Positions 8,156-15,479 are shown, numbered from the stretch's first letter. The stretch: DNA of 17,957 nucleotides from an uncultured Eggerthellaceae bacterium (GCA_946626265.1 CAMOUE010000020.1:1-17957); one strand, 5' to 3'. Notes: generated from the letters alone by a model not told the origin. Numbers and translations are program-made.

Positions 8156-8751
8156 TGATCGTTTTCGCGACGGGCGGCGCTTCGTGCGGAAAGAGCGCGT
8201 TTTGCGAGGAGCTTTGCCAAGCTTTGGGGGGCGATCTCGTCTACCTGGCGGCCATGCAGCCGTTCGGCGAGGACGGAGCCCGTCGCATTGCTCGCCACCG
8301 CGCCATGCGCGCAGGCAAGGGCTTCGAGACCGTCGAGTGCTTCACCGGCTTTTCGGATGTCGTCGAAAGCGGCGTGCTCGACGGAAAGACGGCCTTGCTC
8401 GAGTGCCTGGGCAACGTCGTGGCCAACGACCTGTTCTCCGAAGGCGAATCGGCGCGCGACGAGGACGCGGGCGCTCGTTGCGCTAGAATAGGCGCCGTGC
8501 TCGAAGAGCTTTGCATGCGCTGCAGCCATGTTGTGGTAGTCGGGAACGAGGTCGCCTGCGACGGCGTTGCCTACCCGCCCGAGACGCGCCTGTACCAAGA
8601 TGTCCTAGGTGCCGTGTCGCGCGCGCTCGCCGCGAGGGCCGACTTCGTCGTGGAGTGCGTCTCGGGATGCGCGCTGCCCCTGAAGGGTTTCGACGCGGGC
8701 CCTCGGCACGTAGATGTTCATAAGCTGGCCTCCCTGGCCGATGAGGTGTAA
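8155..8751 (+). CDS. cobU: Adenosylcobinamide kinase/adenosylcobinamide-phosphate guanylyltransferase (CobU)
   Basis: The 198-residue protein phosphorylates adenosylcobinamide and transfers GMP to it. It has the P-loop GGASCGKS (residues 7-14) and the guanylylation histidine in RRIARHRAMR (His48, equivalent to His46 of the Salmonella enzyme). A later block, VVVVGNEVACDGVAYPPETRLYQDVLG, corresponds to the usual NEVGxGIVP region but is diverged there (ACDGVAYPP). The start is the ATG sharing one base with the cobT stop (TAATG at 8153-8157), and the P-loop begins at residue 7 as expected. A second CobU-like gene lies downstream at 9525, and this copy has the intact kinase and guanylylation motifs. 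Confidence 0.92.
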   Translation: MIVFATGGASCGKSAFCEELCQALGGDLVYLAAMQPFGEDGARRIARHRAMRAGKGFETVECFTGFSDVVESGVLDGKTALLECLGNVVANDLFSEGESARDEDAGARCARIGAVLEELCMRCSHVVVVGNEVACDGVAYPPETRLYQDVLGAVSRALAARADFVVECVSGCALPLKGFDAGPRHVDVHKLASLADEV

Positions 8752-8754
8752 GTC

Positions 8755-9528
8755 ATGAAACTAGTGCAGAGCGCCATACTCGCGTTCAGCAGCTTCTCGA
8801 AGATCCCCATGCCGCAAATCGAGTGGCGCGAGGAGAACATGCGTTACATGATGGCGTTCTTTCCCGTCGTCGGGCTTGCCGTCGGGCTTGTCGTGGCGCT
8901 TTGGGTGCTCGTTTCCCAGCTGCTCGGCTTCGGGAGCACGCTGTTCGGCGCCGGGCTCGCGCTCGTGCCCGTTCTCGTGACCGGGGGCATACACCTCGAC
9001 GGTTTCTGCGACGTGGTGGATGCGCAGTCGAGCCATGCGGAGCCCGTGCGAAAGCGCGAGATACTCAAAGACCCCCACGCCGGAGCGTTTGCCTCCATCG
9101 GGGTGGCTGCGTATCTGGTCGCCTATGCCGCGTTTTCGTCCGAGCTCGAGCCAACGTGGACGGTCGCCGCTCTCGTTTGCGGCGTCCACGTCACGAGCCG
9201 GTGCCTGAGCGGCATCGCGACGCTGCTGTATCCGACGAGCAAGTCGAAGGGCATGCTGTCGATGTTCCATGAATCGGGCGTCGGCTCGCATGTGCCCGTC
9301 GCGTTGGGAATCGAGCTGGTCGCATGCATCGGCTGCATGGTTCTTGCGAGCCCCGTTGCCGCCGTGGCCATGATCGTCGTCGCGCTCGCCTGCGTCGCTG
9401 CGCTCTGGCCGTTCGCCAAGACGCAGTTCGGGGGCATGAGCGGCGACTTGGCCGGCTTCTTCCTGCAGGCGGCCGAACTGCTCATGATCGTTGCCATCGT
9501 GGTCGTCTTTAAGGTGGTGGGACTGTGA
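8755..9528 (+). CDS. cobS: Adenosylcobinamide-GDP ribazoletransferase (cobalamin synthase, CobS)
   Basis: The 257-residue integral membrane enzyme joins adenosylcobinamide-GDP with the alpha-ribotide, the last step of nucleotide-loop assembly. The N-terminus (AILAFSSFSKIPMP) and the Asp-containing motif GGIHLDGFCDVVDA, then KDPHAGAFASIGV, are typical for CobS and place the active site near the inner membrane face. Hydrophobic segments are visible at about residues 32-58, 62-80, 113-145, 180-218 and 236-256. Length is normal (about 250). It lies 3 bases after cobU, with GAGGTG at 8743-8748 as a ribosome binding site, and overlaps the next gene by 4 bases. Confidence 0.95.
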   Translation: MKLVQSAILAFSSFSKIPMPQIEWREENMRYMMAFFPVVGLAVGLVVALWVLVSQLLGFGSTLFGAGLALVPVLVTGGIHLDGFCDVVDAQSSHAEPVRKREILKDPHAGAFASIGVAAYLVAYAAFSSELEPTWTVAALVCGVHVTSRCLSGIATLLYPTSKSKGMLSMFHESGVGSHVPVALGIELVACIGCMVLASPVAAVAMIVVALACVAALWPFAKTQFGGMSGDLAGFFLQAAELLMIVAIVVVFKVVGL

Positions 9529-10148
9529 TACTCGTCGTCGGCGCGCTCGCATCCGGAAAGCGCTCGTACGTGAGCTCGCTCGGTTACGCCGATTCGGACA
9601 TGTCTGCCGACATGGCGGACGATCGTCCTGTTCTCCTGTGCGCCGAGGAGCTCGTCAGGACGTACGACGGCGATATCGCAGAGCTCGCCCAACGGATCGC
9701 CGAGGCAAAGCGCGTGGTCGTGTGCACCGAGGTCGGCTCGGGCATCGTGCCCGTCGACAAGGGCGAGAGGGCGTGGCGCGAGAGGGCGGGGAGGCTCTCC
9801 GTCGAGATCGCCAAGCGCGCCGACGCCGTCGTGCGCCTCGTGTGCGGAATACCGCAGCCGGTGAAAGGGACGGTTGCGAAAGCCGTCCGGTACGAGGGCC
9901 ATGCCTTCTTTGCAAACCGCGACTGCAAGTACTTCCCCTGCCATGAGGGAATCGACGAGGACGAGTTCAATTGCCTGTTCTGCTACTGCCCGCTCTACGC
10001 CCTCGGTCCCCACTGCGGCGGGAACTTCACGTACACGGAGAAAGGGCGCAAGAACTGCAAGAATTGCGCCCTTCCCCACGTGCGCGACAACGGCGCCGCC
10101 ATCGTGGCGGCGCATTACGAGCAATTAGCTCAACTTGCATCCAATTAA
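9525..10148 (+). CDS. CobU-like protein with degenerate P-loop fused to a cysteine-rich small domain
   Basis: The 207-residue protein has two parts. Residues 1-115 resemble a shortened CobU: VVGALASGKRSYV near the start, and TEVGSGIVPVDKGERAWRER matching the CobU NEVGxGIVP block. The P-loop ends in K-R rather than K-S/T, and the whole segment containing the guanylylation histidine is missing. Residues 125-190 hold eight cysteines (134, 139, 150, 153, 155, 164, 178, 181) in the pattern of the cysteine-rich small domain I recall as Pfam PF04071, which is associated with cobalamin genes and expected to bind metal or an Fe-S cluster. The GTG start at 9525 overlaps the cobS stop (GTGA) and is preceded by AAGGTGG at 9511-9517. 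Role unknown: perhaps cobinamide phosphate handling or redox/metal sensing in corrinoid assembly. The kinase function is doubtful. Confidence 0.85.
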   Translation: MILVVGALASGKRSYVSSLGYADSDMSADMADDRPVLLCAEELVRTYDGDIAELAQRIAEAKRVVVCTEVGSGIVPVDKGERAWRERAGRLSVEIAKRADAVVRLVCGIPQPVKGTVAKAVRYEGHAFFANRDCKYFPCHEGIDEDEFNCLFCYCPLYALGPHCGGNFTYTEKGRKNCKNCALPHVRDNGAAIVAAHYEQLAQLASN

Positions 10149-10187
10149 TCCAGCTCAATAGCCTCTCTTCCTCCATCGGAACTGCAT

Positions 10188-10210
10188 GTTATCACCGATA
10201 ACTTTGTGCA
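10188..10210 (+). promoter_or_regulatory. Candidate operator: inverted repeat GTTATC-N3-GATAAC abutting a TTGTGCA heptamer
   Basis: GTTATC at 10188-10193 and GATAAC at 10197-10202 form a perfect 6-bp dyad with spacer ACC. One base on, TTGTGCA (10204-10210) begins. The heptamer recurs 115-126 bases upstream of two other start codons in this module. It lies just upstream of the predicted -35 element of the methyltransferase gene, as expected for an activator site. Confidence 0.5.
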
Positions 10211-10222
10211 AACTGACGATTG

Positions 10223-10251
10223 TTGACCGTTGGGCATAAAAACTATTTATA
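10223..10251 (+). promoter_or_regulatory. Probable promoter of the methyltransferase gene
   Basis: TTGACC (10223-10228) is a good -35 element. At 17-base spacing TTTATA (10246-10251) serves as a weak -10; overlapping TATTTA and TATAAA alternatives exist at other spacings. A start around 10258 would give a leader of about 70 bases containing the hairpin at 10280-10301. Confidence 0.5.
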
Positions 10252-10279
10252 AAGCGATGCAAACGGCTTAAAGTACAAT

Positions 10280-10301
10280 CACGCAGTAGGGTATCTGCGT
10301 G
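10280..10301 (+). other. Small hairpin in the methyltransferase leader
   Basis: CACGCAG (10280-10286) pairs perfectly with CTGCGTG (10295-10301) around an 8-base loop. It lies 28 bases before the GTG start and leaves the AAGGAGG ribosome binding site free. It may protect the 5' end of the mRNA, or be without function. Confidence 0.35.
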
Positions 10302-10329
10302 GAATTGACTTGTTTTCAAGGAGGACAAC

Positions 10330-11139
10330 GTGATTATCATCGGCGAGAAGATTAACGGTTCCATCCCCAAGACCGGCGCTGCCATCGCGGCGAAGGACGA
10401 AGAGTACATCCGTATGCTCGCTCGCACCCAGACCGAGGCGGGCGCTGATTACATCGATTGCTGCGCGTCGGTGAACGAGGGTGAGCTCGAGGTCGAGGAA
10501 TGGCTCATCGGCCTGATCATGGAAGAGTCCGATCTGCCCATCTGCATCGACAGCCCCGATCCCCAGGTTTGCGTCGACGCCATGAAGTTCTGCGGCGACC
10601 GCGTGGGCCTCATCAACTCGGTTTCTGGCGAGGGCAACAAGATGGACATCGTGTTCCCCGTTATCGCCGACACCAAGTGGGGTTGCGTTGCGCTGCTGTC
10701 CGACGACTCGGGCATTCCGCCTACAGCCGAAGGCCGCATCGCCGTGTTCGAGAAGATCATGGCCAAGGCCACCGAGTACGGCATCACGCCTGACCGCCTG
10801 TACATCGACCCGCTCGTAGAGACGCTCGGCGCCAACAGCGAGAGCCTCATCACGTTCAACGAGTGCGTGAAGTACATCAAGGAGAAGTACCCGACCATCC
10901 ACATCACGTCCGGCCTCTCCAACATCTCGTTCGGCCTGCCGGTCCGCAAGATGATCAACATGCCGTTCCTCGTTCTGGCCATGAACGCCGGCATGGACAG
11001 CGCCATCATGGACCCGACGAACCGCGACATGAACGGCGTGCTGCACGGCACCCTGGCCCTGCTCGGCGAGGACGATTTCTGCCTGGACTACATCGAGGCG
11101 TATCGCGACAACCTCTTCGGTCCCATCAACAGAGACTAA
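10330..11139 (+). CDS. Methyl-corrinoid protein:tetrahydrofolate methyltransferase (MtgA/MtvA-like, pterin-binding)
   Basis: The 269-residue TIM-barrel protein belongs to the dihydropteroate synthase-like MeTr family. It has the family start IIIGEKINGSIP, then ADYIDCCAS, LPICIDSPDPQV, LINSVSGEGNKMD, DRLYIDPLVETLG and SGLSNISFGLP. These correspond to the strand ends that bind the pterin in AcsE and MetH. In acetogenic demethylation systems this component accepts the methyl group from the corrinoid protein and passes it to tetrahydrofolate. The start is GTG at 10330 behind AAGGAGG, six bases away. Codon use leans to ACC, CTG and GCC, unlike the ACG/GCG/CTC-rich neighbours, suggesting high expression. 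It has its own promoter and terminator. AcsE of the Wood-Ljungdahl pathway is the main alternative; the nearby MtgC-type corrinoid protein and reductive activator favour the demethylation role. Confidence 0.88.
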   Translation: MIIIGEKINGSIPKTGAAIAAKDEEYIRMLARTQTEAGADYIDCCASVNEGELEVEEWLIGLIMEESDLPICIDSPDPQVCVDAMKFCGDRVGLINSVSGEGNKMDIVFPVIADTKWGCVALLSDDSGIPPTAEGRIAVFEKIMAKATEYGITPDRLYIDPLVETLGANSESLITFNECVKYIKEKYPTIHITSGLSNISFGLPVRKMINMPFLVLAMNAGMDSAIMDPTNRDMNGVLHGTLALLGEDDFCLDYIEAYRDNLFGPINRD

Positions 11140-11154
11140 CCTCCTTTTTCTAAG

Positions 11155-11183
11155 GCGGCGGGCGCGAGCTCGCCGCTTTTTTT
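11155..11183 (+). terminator. Intrinsic terminator after the methyltransferase gene
   Basis: A GC-rich stem (11155-11163 with 11168-11176, GCGGCGGGC/GCTCGCCGC, one G-T pair) with loop GCGA is followed directly by seven T residues (11177-11183). It sits 15 bases after the stop and separates the highly expressed methyltransferase from the activator gene; partial read-through is possible. Confidence 0.85.
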
Positions 11184-11212
11184 GTATGGTGGTAGCGAAC
11201 GGAAACGACAGC

Positions 11213-11230
11213 GCAGCCGCGAACGGCTGC
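11213..11230 (+). other. Perfect hairpin with CGAA tetraloop in the leader of the activator gene
   Basis: GCAGCCG (11213-11219) pairs with CGGCTGC (11224-11230) around CGAA, 22 bases before the activator start. No T run follows, so it is not a classical terminator. It could be an mRNA-stabilising 5' structure for transcripts reading through the terminator at 11155-11183. I saw no clear promoter in 11184-11252. Confidence 0.4.
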
Positions 11231-11252
11231 ATCGCGAAGAGGCGGTTGGTCG

Positions 11253-12752
11253 ATGAAGGTCTTCATAGACGATGCGGGGAAGCGCTTCGAAGTTGAAGTC
11301 GAAGGGCAATGCAACGTGCTCGACGTTCTCCAGCGGGAGCGCGTCGATATCAGGGCTACCTGCGGCGGGGTCGGAAAGTGCGGCAGGTGCCAGGTTCTCG
11401 TCCGCAACGACGAGGGCTTGAACTTCCGATTGGCTTGCACGACCCTGGTGAGCGACGGCATGGAGGTCGTCGTCGAGCGTGCCGGGGAGATGGACGTCGT
11501 GCAGAGCGGCGTCACGCAGGAGTTCTCGCCAGACGAAGGAGCGTCGGGTCTGGGCATGTCGGTCGACATCGGCACGACTACGGTGGTCGCCTACTTGCAC
11601 GACTTGTCGACGGGCGCCCGCCTCGCGACCGTCGGTCGGTCGAACCCCCAGATCGCATTCGGCAGCGATGTGATCAGCCGCATCTCTGCGAGCGTCGATG
11701 GGAAGCTCGACATGATGACGGGCATCATACAGGACGCCCTGCGCGAGATGAAGGCCAAGCTCTGCAAAGTTGCCAAGGTGAGTCCCGACGAGGTCGTCGC
11801 CGTGTCCATCGCGGGCAACACGGTCATGCAGCATATCGCGGCCGGCTTGCCGCCCGACACCATAGGCGTCAACCCGTTCACGCCGTTGTCGCTGTTCGGA
11901 GACGTGCGCGTCATAGATGGCCTCGGCCCCTGCTATTTCGCGCGCTGCATTGCCGGCTACGTCGGCGGCGACATCACGGCGGGCATGCTGGCATGCGGCC
12001 TCGGCGAGGGCGGCACGCGGTTGTTCCTGGACTTGGGAACGAACGGCGAGATGGCGCTCTCGGTGGGCGAGCGCATCATATGCTGCGCCACCGCCGCCGG
12101 ACCCGTGTTCGAAGGTGCGAACATCCACTTCGGCATGCCGGCATCGCCTGGCGCGGTCTCCCAGGTGTCGCTTGTCGGCGACGAGGTGAAGGTGCGCGTC
12201 GTCGGCGACGTCGACCCGATCGGCATATGCGGCACGGGCGTCATAGACGCCGTGGCCCTCATGGTGCGCGAGGGCGTGGTCGACGAGACGGGCTATCTTT
12301 TGGGGCCCGATGAATTGGACGGGCCGCTTGCGCAGTACGTCGGACGCGAGTCGGACCGCAACGTGTTCTATCTCACGGAAGACCGCTCGCTCTACATCAC
12401 GCAGGACGACGTGCGCAGCTTGCAGCTGGCCAAGGCGGCCGTGTGCGGCGGCATCATGACCATGGTCGATGCGGCGGGCATCGACGTCTCCGACATCGGC
12501 GAACTCGAGATCGCCGGCGGGTTCGGGGCGTACCTGAACCTCGATTCCGCAGCGGCGATAGGGCTGTTTCCCGCAGAACTCGCACCGTGCGCTTCAAGTG
12601 TCGGGAACACGTCGGGCGAGGGCGCGACCGCGCTCATGTTGTCGCAGGCGGCGCGGAATCGAGAGCTCGCCATCGTCGACAAATGCACGTATCTCGAGCT
12701 GTCCACATCTTCGGAGTTCAACGACTACTACATAGAGATGATGGAGTTCTAG
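11253..12752 (+). CDS. Reductive activator of corrinoid proteins (RACE-type, [2Fe-2S] plus ASKHA ATPase domain)
   Basis: The 499-residue protein should reduce inactive Co(II) corrinoid back to Co(I) using ATP. Residues 1-75 form a plant-type [2Fe-2S] ferredoxin domain with cysteines 37, 43, 46 and 62 (CGGVGKCGRC). From about residue 100 the ASKHA ATPase fold begins: SVDIGTTTVVAYLHD, then VSIAGNTVMQHIAAG, LFLDLGTNGEMAL, ICGTGVIDAVALM, IAGGFGAYLNLDSAAAIG and NTSGEGATALML. Known activators such as RACo or those of O-demethylases are about 600-640 residues, with a middle domain between the Fe-S and ASKHA parts. Here the two are only about 25 residues apart, so the middle domain appears absent. 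The ATG at 11253 gives the ferredoxin start directly, although its ribosome binding site (GAAGAGGCGG) is weak and distant. It begins a + strand run with the DUF2284 and hydantoinase-like genes. Confidence 0.9.
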   Translation: MKVFIDDAGKRFEVEVEGQCNVLDVLQRERVDIRATCGGVGKCGRCQVLVRNDEGLNFRLACTTLVSDGMEVVVERAGEMDVVQSGVTQEFSPDEGASGLGMSVDIGTTTVVAYLHDLSTGARLATVGRSNPQIAFGSDVISRISASVDGKLDMMTGIIQDALREMKAKLCKVAKVSPDEVVAVSIAGNTVMQHIAAGLPPDTIGVNPFTPLSLFGDVRVIDGLGPCYFARCIAGYVGGDITAGMLACGLGEGGTRLFLDLGTNGEMALSVGERIICCATAAGPVFEGANIHFGMPASPGAVSQVSLVGDEVKVRVVGDVDPIGICGTGVIDAVALMVREGVVDETGYLLGPDELDGPLAQYVGRESDRNVFYLTEDRSLYITQDDVRSLQLAKAAVCGGIMTMVDAAGIDVSDIGELEIAGGFGAYLNLDSAAAIGLFPAELAPCASSVGNTSGEGATALMLSQAARNRELAIVDKCTYLELSTSSEFNDYYIEMMEF

Positions 12753-12789
12753 CAGGGTACTGGACGCAAAAAGGAAGCGGGGTGCGGCT

Positions 12790-13326
12790 ATGCAGGCGGT
12801 AATGGAGATCATCGAGCGACAGGGTTTCGACTGCGTGGGCACGTGCCCCGCCGGCGATCTGGTCGTACGCGAAGAGGTCCGCAGCATGTGCGCGGCAGAC
12901 AAGTGCCACATATACGGCACGAGCTGGGCTTGCCCTCCGGCATGCGGGGACATCAACGATTTCGAGCGCCAGATGCATTCGTTTCTGCATTGCACGGTCG
13001 TCCAGACGGTCATGCAGCTCGAGGACGAGTTCGACGGCGAGACGATCGTCGAGGCTCAGCGCGTGCAGATGGAACGGTACTTCAAGATGCTCGACGACCT
13101 CGACGATGCGGGGCTGAGCGCCCAAGTCATGACGTTCGCGTCGGGGCATTGCCGACTCTGCAAGACGTGCACGTACCCCGATGCGCCGTGCCGTTTTCCC
13201 GACAAGCGTCCCGTGTCCATGGAAGCTGCAGGCCTCTATGTCGCCGAGACTTGCACGAAGGCCGGGATTCCCTACAACCATGGGAAGAACACCATTGCCT
13301 ATTCGAGCTGCGTTCTGCACAACTGA
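12790..13326 (+). CDS. DUF2284 family cysteine-rich, predicted metal-binding protein
   Basis: The 178-residue protein has 13 cysteines. Near the N-terminus are C15, C19, C34, C39, C48 and C52, with the typical DUF2284 segment YGTSWACPPACGDI. Near residues 121-134, CRLCKTCTYPDAPC has a CxxCxxC...C spacing suitable for an Fe-S cluster. No signal peptide or membrane segment is seen. The biochemical role of the family is not known to me. It lies 37 bases after the activator gene and 73 before the hydantoinase-like gene, probably in the same operon. That suggests an electron-transfer or metal-related task in corrinoid activation, which is inference. The ATG at 12790 follows AAGCGGGGTG, an acceptable site. 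Confidence 0.85.
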   Translation: MQAVMEIIERQGFDCVGTCPAGDLVVREEVRSMCAADKCHIYGTSWACPPACGDINDFERQMHSFLHCTVVQTVMQLEDEFDGETIVEAQRVQMERYFKMLDDLDDAGLSAQVMTFASGHCRLCKTCTYPDAPCRFPDKRPVSMEAAGLYVAETCTKAGIPYNHGKNTIAYSSCVLHN

Positions 13327-13399
13327 TTGCATGCAGCCCTGCCTCCATCGTCGTTACTTGCTCGTGGCCAATACGCGAAACTAGATAGGATGATGTCCA

Positions 13400-15406
13400 A
13401 TGATTCGTTTGGGGATAGACACGGGCGGCACGTTCACCGACTCCGTGGTCATCGATACGGAAAGCATGAAGGTTCTCGGCAAGGCGAAGGCTCTCACCAC
13501 CAAGGAAAACCTCATGCGCGGTATCGTCAGGGCGATGGACGGGATACCGGGCGACGTGCTTGCGCAGGTTGAGCATGTCGCGCTCTCGACGACGCTGGCG
13601 ACGAACGCATGCGTCGAGGGGAAAGGCGGCCGCGCCAAGCTCGTCATAGTCGGCACGACGCCCGAAATACTTCGTCGCGTCGACGCGGCGGGAGTGTTCG
13701 GCATACCCTACGACGACGTGATCACGACCGAGTTCGTGGGCACGTACGACGGCAGCGACGTGACCATGCCCGACTGGGAGGCGCTGTACGAGAGCAGCCC
13801 CTCGTTCTTCGAGGAGGCCGAATCGTTCGGCATCGCCAGCCTCTACGCGCTGAACAACGGCGCCGTCGTGGAAAAGGACGGCGCACGGTTCCTGCGCGAG
13901 CGGTTCGGGAAAATCGTGGTCGAGGCGACGAGCGTCGCCGTAGAGCCCAACGTCATCGGACGCGGGGCCACGGCCCTTCTCAACGCGCGGCTCGTACCCG
14001 TGATAGAGGAGTTTCTGTCGGCCATCGATGCGGCGCTCGCCGAGCGCGGCCTCTCCGTCCCCGTCTCGGTCGTGCGCAGCGACGGCACGCTCATGTCCGA
14101 GGAGCTTGCCCGGATTCGCCCGGTCGAGACCATACTGTCGGGCCCGGCCGCATCGGTGACGGGCGCGCAGATGCTCGTCGGGGCGGACGAGAGCCTCATC
14201 GTCGACATCGGCGGTACGACTTCCGATATGTCGATCGTGCACCGCGGACGGCCGAACAGGACGGACGGAATCGTGATTGGGGGTTGGAAGACGCAGGTCG
14301 CGGGAGTGTCGATAGACACCATCGCGCTCGGCGGCGACACCGTCGTGCGATACACGAAGAACAGCCGCCTCGAGCTCGGCACGCGGCGCGTCACGCCGTT
14401 GTGCATCGCCGCCGCGCGCTGGCCTCGGGTAAAACGCTCCCTTGCGCGCTACCTGCGCGAATCTCCCGTCGATTTCTACTCGCGTTACGAGCTTCTCTAC
14501 CTCATGCGCGATCCGGGCGACCTCTCGCGTTTCCGCGAGCCCGAGCAACTCCTCATCGAGCTTCTGCGCGGCGGGCCCATGTCCCTGTACAACGAGCAGA
14601 CGTCCATTCTCGGGTTGAAGGTCGGCCGTCTCGAGGACGAGGGAATCGTGATGCGCTGCGGCTTCACGCCGACCGACGCCATGCACTTGCGCGGGGATTT
14701 CGGCGAGTTCGACGCCGAGGCGTCGCGTCTCGGGGCCCAGTGCATACTGAAATCGTACAAGGGCAAGGACGCCGCTTCGGACGAATCGGAATTGAGCAAG
14801 CTCGTCGACGAAGTGTATGAGCTGGCAGAGCTTCGCCTGTTCAATCAGGCGGTTGGCGCATTGTGCCAGGATGCGATATGGCCGCAAGGATCGACCGGGC
14901 TCGACTCCCAGATGAGCGCCTTGGCGCGTGCCGTGTGGGAGCGTAGGCGTAGTGGGCAACAGCATGCGTTCGACGTGCGGTTCACAGGCTCGACGCGCCT
15001 CGTGGGCATTGGCGCGCCGACGCATGTGTTCCTCGACGAGGTGGCGGACGCGCTCGGCGTCGAGCCTGTCGTGCCGGACCATGCCGAGGTCGCGAACGCG
15101 ATCGGCGCTGCGGTTTCGGACGTGACGGTCGAGACGACGGTCCGCGTCATTCCCGTCCGCGAGCATGACGGAGTGGTCAAAGGTTACCAAGCCTGCGGGT
15201 CCGAGCGTTCGATTCTTTGCGACAATGTCGAGGAGGCGCTTGAGGCCGGACGCAAGCTGGCGCGCGAGCAGGCGACAGCCGAGGCGCGCCGTCGAGGCGC
15301 GTCCGGCGACCTGCCGTGCGAGCTCGTCGAGAAGCGTGTGGAGTACAATGCCATGGGGGCCATGCACATCTTGCGTGAATGGGTGATCACGGCGATTGCA
15401 GGTTAG
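13400..15406 (+). CDS. Hydantoinase/oxoprolinase-family (HyuA-like) ASKHA protein without HyuB partner
   Basis: The 668-residue protein starts with the family nucleotide-binding motif MIRLGIDTGGTFTDSVV, then STTLATNACVEGKGG (Hydant_A_N). The Hydantoinase_A part has ILSGPAASVTGAQML, SLIVDIGGTTSDMSIVHRG and IALGGDTVVRY. The C-terminal part keeps CGFTPTDAMHL and VGIGAPTHVFLDEV...DHAEVANAIGAAV. True N-methylhydantoinases and acetone carboxylases need a HyuB-type subunit, usually encoded beside HyuA; none is present here. In this setting an ATP-dependent role in corrinoid protein maintenance or methyl-substrate handling is more plausible than hydantoin hydrolysis, but this is inference. The ATG at 13400 follows AGGA at 13387-13390. 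A long open frame on the opposite strand is a codon-bias shadow. Confidence 0.85.
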   Translation: MIRLGIDTGGTFTDSVVIDTESMKVLGKAKALTTKENLMRGIVRAMDGIPGDVLAQVEHVALSTTLATNACVEGKGGRAKLVIVGTTPEILRRVDAAGVFGIPYDDVITTEFVGTYDGSDVTMPDWEALYESSPSFFEEAESFGIASLYALNNGAVVEKDGARFLRERFGKIVVEATSVAVEPNVIGRGATALLNARLVPVIEEFLSAIDAALAERGLSVPVSVVRSDGTLMSEELARIRPVETILSGPAASVTGAQMLVGADESLIVDIGGTTSDMSIVHRGRPNRTDGIVIGGWKTQVAGVSIDTIALGGDTVVRYTKNSRLELGTRRVTPLCIAAARWPRVKRSLARYLRESPVDFYSRYELLYLMRDPGDLSRFREPEQLLIELLRGGPMSLYNEQTSILGLKVGRLEDEGIVMRCGFTPTDAMHLRGDFGEFDAEASRLGAQCILKSYKGKDAASDESELSKLVDEVYELAELRLFNQAVGALCQDAIWPQGSTGLDSQMSALARAVWERRRSGQQHAFDVRFTGSTRLVGIGAPTHVFLDEVADALGVEPVVPDHAEVANAIGAAVSDVTVETTVRVIPVREHDGVVKGYQACGSERSILCDNVEEALEAGRKLAREQATAEARRRGASGDLPCELVEKRVEYNAMGAMHILREWVITAIAG

Positions 15407-15417
15407 GGCTTTTCCGA

Positions 15418-15426
15418 TTGTGCACA
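15418..15426 (+). promoter_or_regulatory. TTGTGCA heptamer within TGTGCACA palindrome, candidate operator
   Basis: TTGTGCA at 15418-15424 overlaps the perfect 8-bp palindrome TGTGCACA (15419-15426). It lies 115 bases before the corrinoid protein start and 26 bases upstream of its predicted -35 element. The same heptamer is found at 10204 and 17819 at comparable distances from start codons. Confidence 0.5.
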
Positions 15427-15450
15427 TTGTATAAAAAGGGTCAAAACTCA

Positions 15451-15479
15451 TTGACGGTCTCAGGTAATAAAGATATTTT
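15451..15479 (+). promoter_or_regulatory. Promoter of the corrinoid protein gene
   Basis: TTGACG (15451-15456) and TATTTT (15474-15479) are separated by exactly 17 bases. The surrounding gap 15407-15532 is AT-rich. Transcription would start near 15486, giving a leader of roughly 45-50 bases. Confidence 0.6.

Noticed and set aside
13316..14405. TGCACAA at 13316-13322 and TTGTGCA at 14399-14405
   Set aside because: Both lie in coding sequence (end of the DUF2284 gene and within the HyuA-like gene) and match the number of chance occurrences expected for a heptamer in 18 kb.
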